Below are positions 59,066 to 64,000 of a DNA stretch of 64,000 nt, piece after piece. The notes under the pieces are model-generated. The model worked only from the letters and a program-made list of their open reading frames with translations, ran no database searches and was not told the origin of the DNA. Numbering within the stretch: position 1 is the first letter of the stretch; each line of letters starts with the position of its first letter. The position numbers and the translations under genes were made by a program. The stretch is from positions 310,001 through 374,000 of the forward strand of contig NZ_JABGNA010000002.1 in the NCBI RefSeq assembly GCF_013149275.1. Direction: 5' to 3'. The DNA comes from Mucilaginibacter sp. SG564 (GTDB taxonomy: Bacteria > Bacteroidota > Bacteroidia > Sphingobacteriales > Sphingobacteriaceae).

Positions 59066-60148
59066 ATGAAAGTATTAGTTACCGGAGCAACTGGTTTTAT
59101 AGGCAGGCAATTATGCCTTGCATTAGCAACAGCGGGTTATGAGGTAAGGGCTTTATGTCGCGATACTGATCATCCTTATCTCATCACACACCCCAACATT
59201 GAACCCGTATTAGGCAATATCCTTTACAAACAAACATTGGCCAGGGCCATGGATGGATGTGAACAGGTTTATCATACCGCCGCCATGGCCAAAATGTGGT
59301 GCCGCAACCCCGACGACTATCATGAAACCAATGTTACCGGAACCCGTAACGTACTGGAAACAGCCAAAAGTTGTGATGTAGAAAAAATGGTATATACCTC
59401 CACCTGCGGCGTATGGGGGCCAACTATAAAACACCCAATGACCGAAACCGACCCGCGTATAACCGGTTTCCCCATCGCTTACGAACGTACCAAATACCTG
59501 GCCGAGCTGGAGGTTCAGCAATTTGTAAAACAAGGCCTGCCCGTTGTTATTGTAAACCCTTCAAGGGTATATGGTGAAGGTCCGGTGACCGACAGCAATA
59601 CCGTTGGCAAAATGGTATCGGGCTATTTAAAAGGAACTTGGCGTTTTATTCCCGGTAATGGAGAACAGGTGGCCAATTATGCTTTTTTAGATGACGTAGT
59701 TGCCGGCCATATAGCTGCCATGAGCAAAGGAGTCATGGGCGAACGTTATATTTTGGGTGGTCATGATATCAGCTTTAATACTTTTTTTGAAACATTACAA
59801 CTACTATCAGGCAAAAAGCTGGACATGGTTCGCATACCACTAAAACTCATACAGTTTTACAGCCAGTTGGAATGGCTCAAAACCAGGCTCACCGGTATTG
59901 CCCCTGTATTTTTACCCGAATTTGCCGACCGGCTTAAATACGACCAAAAATATAGCAGCAATAAAGCGATAACCCAATTAGATTACAGGATAACCCCATT
60001 TGCCGAAGGTTTGAGCAAAACGGCTAATTATTTAAGAGGATTAAAGAATAATGACCTTGGGATTAAAGACAACGAATCAAGAGACTCTATTAATCCCATA
60101 CATCAGGGTTCAGAACTCAATCAACCTGCGCAATTATGCAACAACTAA
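59066..60148 (+). CDS. NAD-dependent epimerase/dehydratase
   Basis: A 360-aa extended short-chain dehydrogenase. The N-terminal cofactor motif VTGATGFIGRQL is near residues 4-15, AMAKMWCRNPDDYHETNVTG near 74-93, and the active-site YERTKYLAELE near 138-148. It resembles dihydroflavonol-reductase-like and 3-beta-hydroxysteroid-like members. The last 30-35 residues (NNDLGIKDNESRDSINP and beyond) look like translated repeat sequence and not part of the domain. It overlaps the next gene by 13 bp, so the two form a pair. Confidence 0.87.
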   Translation: MKVLVTGATGFIGRQLCLALATAGYEVRALCRDTDHPYLITHPNIEPVLGNILYKQTLARAMDGCEQVYHTAAMAKMWCRNPDDYHETNVTGTRNVLETAKSCDVEKMVYTSTCGVWGPTIKHPMTETDPRITGFPIAYERTKYLAELEVQQFVKQGLPVVIVNPSRVYGEGPVTDSNTVGKMVSGYLKGTWRFIPGNGEQVANYAFLDDVVAGHIAAMSKGVMGERYILGGHDISFNTFFETLQLLSGKKLDMVRIPLKLIQFYSQLEWLKTRLTGIAPVFLPEFADRLKYDQKYSSNKAITQLDYRITPFAEGLSKTANYLRGLKNNDLGIKDNESRDSINPIHQGSELNQPAQLCNN

Positions 60149-60927
60149 CAGCCATTGTAACCGGTGCCAGCGAGGGTCTCGGAAAATCATTTGCTATTGA
60201 ATTAGCAGGGAGGGACATAAACCTGGTACTGGTGGCTTTACCCGGATCCGGGTTACCAGAACTGGCCTCCTTTATCCGTAAAAACTTCGCGGTGACGGTT
60301 CATCATTTAGAGATCGACCTGACACATACCGAAAGCTACGCTGAAATTTTTACCTGGCTAAAAGAGCAGCACATCACAGCGCATCTGCTCATCAACAATG
60401 CCGGGCTGGGCAATTGGTCGTGGTTTGAGGATAAAAACATCGCCTTTTATAAAATGCAGATTGAGCTGAATGTGATTACGCCCGTGCTGCTTACCCGCTT
60501 GTTTCTAGCCCAGGCCGATGCATCTGTTACCTCTTATATTTTAAATGTGGGTAGTTTAGGTGGTTTGTTCCTGGTGCCGAAGAAGCAGGTTTATGGCGCC
60601 ACCAAATCATTTATCCGCTACTTTACCAAGTGTTTACAGTTGGAATTGTACGGATCAAACGTAAAACTCAGTCTGCTGAGTCCTGGCGGTATTAATACCA
60701 AACCCGAGTTGCTGGTGATGAACAATACCCTGAAAGGAATATCCAAAGCTACTGTATTGGAGCCCGAACAGGTTGCCCGTATAGCCATTGATGGACTGTT
60801 GAAAGGCAAAAAAGAGATCATCCCCGGCGTAGTTAACCGCTTACTGGTTTTATTAAACAGTTTACTGCCTGCTTATATAAAAGATAATATTATCAAACGA
60901 AGATTAAATACTATTTTAGTATCGTGA
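60136..60927 (+). CDS. SDR family NAD(P)-dependent oxidoreductase
   Basis: A 263-aa short-chain dehydrogenase with TGASEGLGKSFA near 8-19, LLINNAGLG near 84-92, Tyr-Lys in VYGATKSFIRYF near 153-164, and LSPGGINTKPELL near 179-191. The ending is hydrophobic and basic (VNRLLVLLNSLLPAYIKDNII), suggesting association with the membrane, like DltE/11-beta-HSD-type SDRs. Coupled to the upstream epimerase-like gene; the two may act on one lipid-like substrate. Confidence 0.87.
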   Translation: MQQLTAIVTGASEGLGKSFAIELAGRDINLVLVALPGSGLPELASFIRKNFAVTVHHLEIDLTHTESYAEIFTWLKEQHITAHLLINNAGLGNWSWFEDKNIAFYKMQIELNVITPVLLTRLFLAQADASVTSYILNVGSLGGLFLVPKKQVYGATKSFIRYFTKCLQLELYGSNVKLSLLSPGGINTKPELLVMNNTLKGISKATVLEPEQVARIAIDGLLKGKKEIIPGVVNRLLVLLNSLLPAYIKDNIIKRRLNTILVS

Positions 60928-60934
60928 ATTGAAT

Positions 60935-61210
60935 ATGATCCTATCGTTACCAATATACCGACTTATCAAAAATTTGCGCAGCTATTTTAACCGCACCAGC
61001 AATACCTGCGAGGTAATTGATGATGAGATCATTATTGTTAACTCGGGCAGTTTGCGTGGATTGATCCTGGAGTTTCATTATAATTTTTGCCAGGTAAAGA
61101 TCTGCGGGCGTTTTAGCCTTTGTATCGACATTACCCGTGATATTTCTGTAGATGTACTTATGCGGATACTAATGAGCCACAATATTATTTCGAGCCCTCC
61201 AGCCCCCTGA
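60935..61210 (+). CDS. Small hypothetical protein
   Basis: A 91-codon frame beginning 7 bp after the SDR gene. It has a sequence with alternating hydrophobic residues (CEVIDDEIIIVNSGSLRGLI), which looks folded, and an end in PPAP produced by the start of a repeat-like CCAGCCCCCTGAAGG stretch. I recognise no family. Proximity and codon use resembling the neighbours favour a real third gene of this operon. Confidence 0.5.
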   Translation: MILSLPIYRLIKNLRSYFNRTSNTCEVIDDEIIIVNSGSLRGLILEFHYNFCQVKICGRFSLCIDITRDISVDVLMRILMSHNIISSPPAP

Positions 61211-61321
61211 AGGAAAAGGTTTTGACTAGCCTATTTTACATTGTTATTGGAAAAAACAGGACAATTTGTTCGCTGCTTCATCTAATAATTAAGGAAACAA
61301 AATAAACCAACAATAAAAATC

Positions 61322-61756
61322 ATGCGAGCAATTAATCCCTGGATCAACTTCAATGGCAATGCCGAAGAAGCATTCACTTTTTACAAATCAGTTTTTGGCG
61401 GCGAGTTTACAAAAATCATCCGTTTTAAAGACTTATCAGGCCCTGAATTTCACGTAGCCGAAGATGAGGCAAGTAAAATAATGTACATTGGCCTGCCGCT
61501 TGGCAAAAACAATGTTTTAATAGCCAACGATATTCCCGGATTCATGGGGCGGGTAAGCGAAAATGAAAACCGTTCTAAAATATATTTGAATGCCGAAAGC
61601 CCTGAAGAGGCAGATAAAATATTTAACGGATTATCTGCAGGCGGAGAAGTGGAAGGGCCCATTGGCGACAGCCCATGGGGTACCTATGCCGGAATGTTCA
61701 GGGATAAATATGGCATTGAATGGATTGTAGAGTTCGATCCAGGTTATAACGGGTAA
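61322..61756 (+). CDS. VOC family PhnB-like protein
   Basis: A 144-aa protein of the PhnB/3-demethylubiquinone methyltransferase-like glyoxalase group: [20 protein letters not shown] near residues 4-23, [10 protein letters not shown] near 26-35, a central [20 protein letters not shown] near 93-112 and [15 protein letters not shown] near the C-terminus. It is probably a small dimeric cytoplasmic protein of unknown substrate. It stands alone and is followed by a terminator-like hairpin. Confidence 0.85.
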   Translation: MRAINPWINFNGNAEEAFTFYKSVFGGEFTKIIRFKDLSGPEFHVAEDEASKIMYIGLPLGKNNVLIANDIPGFMGRVSENENRSKIYLNAESPEEADKIFNGLSAGGEVEGPIGDSPWGTYAGMFRDKYGIEWIVEFDPGYNG

Positions 61757-61814
61757 GGCAGCCAGCACCCTTTCGTTGGCGCATGTACGTTGTGTGCGCA
61801 GAAACTATAATACC

Positions 61815-61850
61815 AAAAAAGAGGCAGTCCCATTTAAAACAGCCTTTTTT
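61815..61850 (+). terminator. Terminator downstream of the PhnB-like gene
   Basis: AAAAAAGAGGC and GCCTTTTTT pair around an imperfect inner stem; T6 follows. A small GCGCA/TGCGC hairpin lies just before it (61779-61799). Confidence 0.6.
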
Positions 61851-61880
61851 CTCATTTCCTTCCATCAATCTGGTCAAAAC

Positions 61881-61908
61881 TTCCCCCTTCAGAGGGTTAG
61901 GGGGCAAA
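61881..61908. repeat. CCCCCTTCAGAGGG repeat word
   Basis: TTCCCCCTTCAGAGGGTTAG followed by GGGGC is a dispersed GC-rich repeat unit. Related words occur at 61199-61215, 63609-63630 and inside murF at 22850-22876. Confidence 0.45.
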
Positions 61909-61916
61909 TTTTTTGT

Positions 61917-61924
61917 TACTTTTG
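61917..61924 (+). promoter_or_regulatory. -7 element for glnS
   Basis: TACTTTTG matches TAnnTTTG, 20 bp before the start codon, within the palindrome GTTAC-TTTT-GTAAC (61915-61928). Confidence 0.45.
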
Positions 61925-61944
61925 TAACTATTGCTATTTTATTT

Positions 61945-63603
61945 ATGAGCGAAGAGAGATCACTGAATTTTTTAGAAGAAATTGTTGAAGAAGATATAGC
62001 TGCCGGTAAAAACGGCGGTAGGGTATTAACCCGTTTTCCGCCAGAACCTAACGGTTATTTACACATAGGGCATTCCAAATCCATTTGTTTGAACTTTGGA
62101 CTGGCACAAAAATACAACGGCAAAACCAACCTCCGTTTTGACGATACCAATCCCACCAAAGAAGAGACTGAATACGTAGACAGCATCAAAGAAGACATCA
62201 AATGGCTTGGTTTTGAATGGGCCGAAGAGTTGTATGCTTCTGACTATTTTGACCAGCTATATGAGTTTGCCGTAACCCTGATCAAAAATGATTTGGCTTA
62301 TGTTGATGACAGCACCGCCGAAGAGATAGCTAAACAAAAAGGAACTCCAACCGAACCCGGTACGCCAAACCAGTACCGTAGCCGTTCTGTTGAAGAAAAT
62401 CTGCAGTTATTTGCCGATATGAAAGCCGGTAAATATCCGGATGGAGCCAAAGTGCTACGCGCCAAGGTCGACTTGGCATCGCCAAACATGCACCTGCGCG
62501 ATCCACTGATGTACCGCATTAAACACGCACATCATCACCGCACGGGTGACAAATGGTGTATCTATCCGATGTATGATTTTGCCCATGGCGAATCAGACGC
62601 TATCGAAAAGATCACTCATTCTGTTTGTACACTGGAGTTTGTACCACACCGTCCGCTATACGATTGGTTTATTGAAAAGCTCGATCTTTTCCCGTCAAAA
62701 CAATATGAGTTTGCCCGGTTAAACCTCAACTATACTGTAATGAGCAAGCGTAAGCTGTTGCAATTGGTAGAGGATAAACATGTGGAAGGTTGGGACGATC
62801 CGCGGATGCCTACCATTAGTGGCTTGCGCCGCCGTGGTTATACGCCCGCCAGTATCCGTGAGTTTTGCGACCGCATCGGCGTAGCCAAACGCGAAAACAT
62901 GATCGACGTTGGTTTGCTGGAATTCTGTATCCGCGAGGATCTCAATAAAACCGCCTGGCGCCGCATGGCTGTACTTGACCCGATCAAATGTATCCTGACC
63001 AACTACCCGGAAGGTGAAACCGAGATTATGCATGGTGAAAACAATCCCGAGGTTGAGGGTGGCGATGGTAGCCGTGAGTTTCCGTTTAGCCGCGAACTAT
63101 GGATTGAGCGCGAGGATTTTATGGAAGAGCCACCAAAGAAATTCTTCCGTCTGGGTGTTGGCCTAATGGTACGCCTGAAAAATGCCTATATCATCCGCTG
63201 CGACAGCTTTATAAAAGATGCTGATGGCAACGTGACCGAGATCCACTGTACTTATCTGCCCGAGTCAAAATCAGGCAATGATACCAGCGGTATCAACGTA
63301 AAAGGCACCATACACTGGGTGAGCGTACCACATGCTAAAACTGCCGAAGTGAGATTGTACGACCGCCTGTTTCAGGTTGAAGATCCATCAAACGAGGATG
63401 GTGACTTTAAAGATTACCTGAACCCGAACAGCCTGCAAATATTACCGAAGGCCTATATAGAACCCGATCTGGCCAACGCCACACCAGGTAAAGCCATACA
63501 GTTTATGCGTAAAGGCTATTTTACCTTAGACAAATATTCTACTCCAGATCATCTCGTGTTTAACCGCACCGTGACATTGAAAGATGGCTGGGTGAAGAAA
63601 TAA
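61945..63603 (+). CDS. glnS: Glutamine--tRNA ligase
   Basis: Charges tRNA-Gln with glutamine, 552 aa, class I synthetase. The HIGH motif is in [14 protein letters not shown] (residues about 33-46), [12 protein letters not shown] near 62-73, and the KMSKS-like VMSKRKL near 262-268. The C-terminal beta-barrel anticodon domain follows. The start is the ATG at 61945; a longer frame opens upstream at 61783 but crosses the terminator and the repeat. A full-length GlnRS means direct charging instead of the GatCAB route. The gene has its own -7 element. Confidence 0.95.
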   Translation: MSEERSLNFLEEIVEEDIAAGKNGGRVLTRFPPEPNGYLHIGHSKSICLNFGLAQKYNGKTNLRFDDTNPTKEETEYVDSIKEDIKWLGFEWAEELYASDYFDQLYEFAVTLIKNDLAYVDDSTAEEIAKQKGTPTEPGTPNQYRSRSVEENLQLFADMKAGKYPDGAKVLRAKVDLASPNMHLRDPLMYRIKHAHHHRTGDKWCIYPMYDFAHGESDAIEKITHSVCTLEFVPHRPLYDWFIEKLDLFPSKQYEFARLNLNYTVMSKRKLLQLVEDKHVEGWDDPRMPTISGLRRRGYTPASIREFCDRIGVAKRENMIDVGLLEFCIREDLNKTAWRRMAVLDPIKCILTNYPEGETEIMHGENNPEVEGGDGSREFPFSRELWIEREDFMEEPPKKFFRLGVGLMVRLKNAYIIRCDSFIKDADGNVTEIHCTYLPESKSGNDTSGINVKGTIHWVSVPHAKTAEVRLYDRLFQVEDPSNEDGDFKDYLNPNSLQILPKAYIEPDLANATPGKAIQFMRKGYFTLDKYSTPDHLVFNRTVTLKDGWVKK

Positions 63604-63652
63604 ACGAAGCCCCAGCTCTCTAAAAGGGGAGCTTTTGATTGGCATATTTTTT

Positions 63653-63683
63653 AAAGCCCGGTTTTCAGGAATCGGGCTTTTCT
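63653..63683 (+). terminator. Terminator of glnS
   Basis: AAAGCCCG/CGGGCTTT stem with a 12-nt loop followed by TCTTGTTTT. Confidence 0.7.
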
Positions 63684-63728
63684 TGTTTTCGGAGTAAGGG
63701 TATATACGCATTAAGGTGTCATGGTTTT

Positions 63729-63989
63729 ATGAAAAAGTTAATGCTATCCATCATAATGCTCGTATTCTTGATGAGCTGCAAAACGCAACAAATATCATTG
63801 GGCTTATCCGAGCAAAAATTCACCCGGGATCACCCTACTGCTACTCGTGTAGAACTCTCCGTTTACAGAACCGTTTACCAGGATAATCAGACCACCGAAT
63901 TTTATTATTTTAAAGACGGTAAGCTATACAAAATGGATCATGGATTTGCACCTTATGGGTCAACAAAGCCGGTACCTACACGTCAATGA
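63729..63989 (+). CDS. Small lipoprotein
   Basis: An 86-aa protein with a lipoprotein signal, MKKLMLSIIMLVFLMSC, the lipobox ending at Cys17. The mature part has VELSVYRTVYQDNQTTEFYY and a DGKLYKMDHG word. I recognise no named family, though such small lipoproteins are frequent in Bacteroidetes. The start ATG at 63729 gives the signal sequence; an in-frame upstream extension overlaps the glnS terminator. Only 11 bases of the window remain after its stop. Confidence 0.75.
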   Translation: MKKLMLSIIMLVFLMSCKTQQISLGLSEQKFTRDHPTATRVELSVYRTVYQDNQTTEFYYFKDGKLYKMDHGFAPYGSTKPVPTRQ

Positions 63990-64000
63990 CTCCTCTCTTA

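Noticed and set aside
61783-61944. N-terminal extension of glnS
   Set aside because: It would translate a terminator and a dispersed repeat. The family-like sequence begins at the ATG at 61945, just after a -7 element.

Overview
The window reads as a chromosomal segment of a Bacteroidetes bacterium, most likely family Sphingobacteriaceae and close to Mucilaginibacter or Pedobacter. This is judged by eye, without a search. The evidence is tandem SusC/SusD pairs, -7 elements of the TAnnTTTG type, very few Shine-Dalgarno motifs, long Ala/Glu tails on ribosomal protein S16, and Bacteroidetes-type dispersed intergenic repeats. No phage, transposase, CRISPR array, tRNA or rRNA was seen.

Layout. 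0-2 kb: an LD-carboxypeptidase and a DoxX-like membrane protein. 2-12 kb (minus strand): two tandem SusC-SusD outer-membrane uptake pairs with almost identical 5' leaders and no local hydrolase or sigma/anti-sigma regulator. 12-17 kb: a PadR regulator with a PspC-domain membrane protein, a small ORF and a TonB-dependent receptor. 17-25.5 kb: an M14 carboxypeptidase, RecQ, MurF, two short-chain dehydrogenases and an HxlR regulator. 25.8-31 kb: two flavin oxidoreductases, a membrane zinc peptidase and a YXWGXW-repeat exported protein. 31-36 kb: ApaG, DusB, a CPBP protease, a DUF2007 protein, CdsA and phosphatidylserine decarboxylase. 36-40 kb: the rpsP-rimM-trmD-rplS translation cluster, split by three foreign-looking genes. 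40-50 kb: a nucleotidase, a PAS protein lacking an ATPase domain, PfkA, a DsbD system in two genes, BirA, RsfS, FtsH and a LUD protein. 50-54 kb: two paralogous multi-pass membrane proteins, a small soluble protein, and a NarX/NarL-like histidine kinase and response regulator. 54-64 kb: housekeeping and small-molecule genes ending with GlnS and a small lipoprotein.

Two things stand out. First, several intergenic spacers are themselves long imperfect inverted repeats built from short reiterated units. Some run from the upstream stop codon almost to the downstream start codon. The units also appear inside the murF reading frame, where one is a period-7 tandem repeat able to shift the frame. Second, the 7TM - small protein - 7TM - kinase - regulator cassette at 50.4-53.9 kb looks like an uncharacterised sensory module.

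Coordinates, motifs and repeat matches were read by eye. Product names rest on recognised family motifs. Promoters, terminators and operators are predictions.
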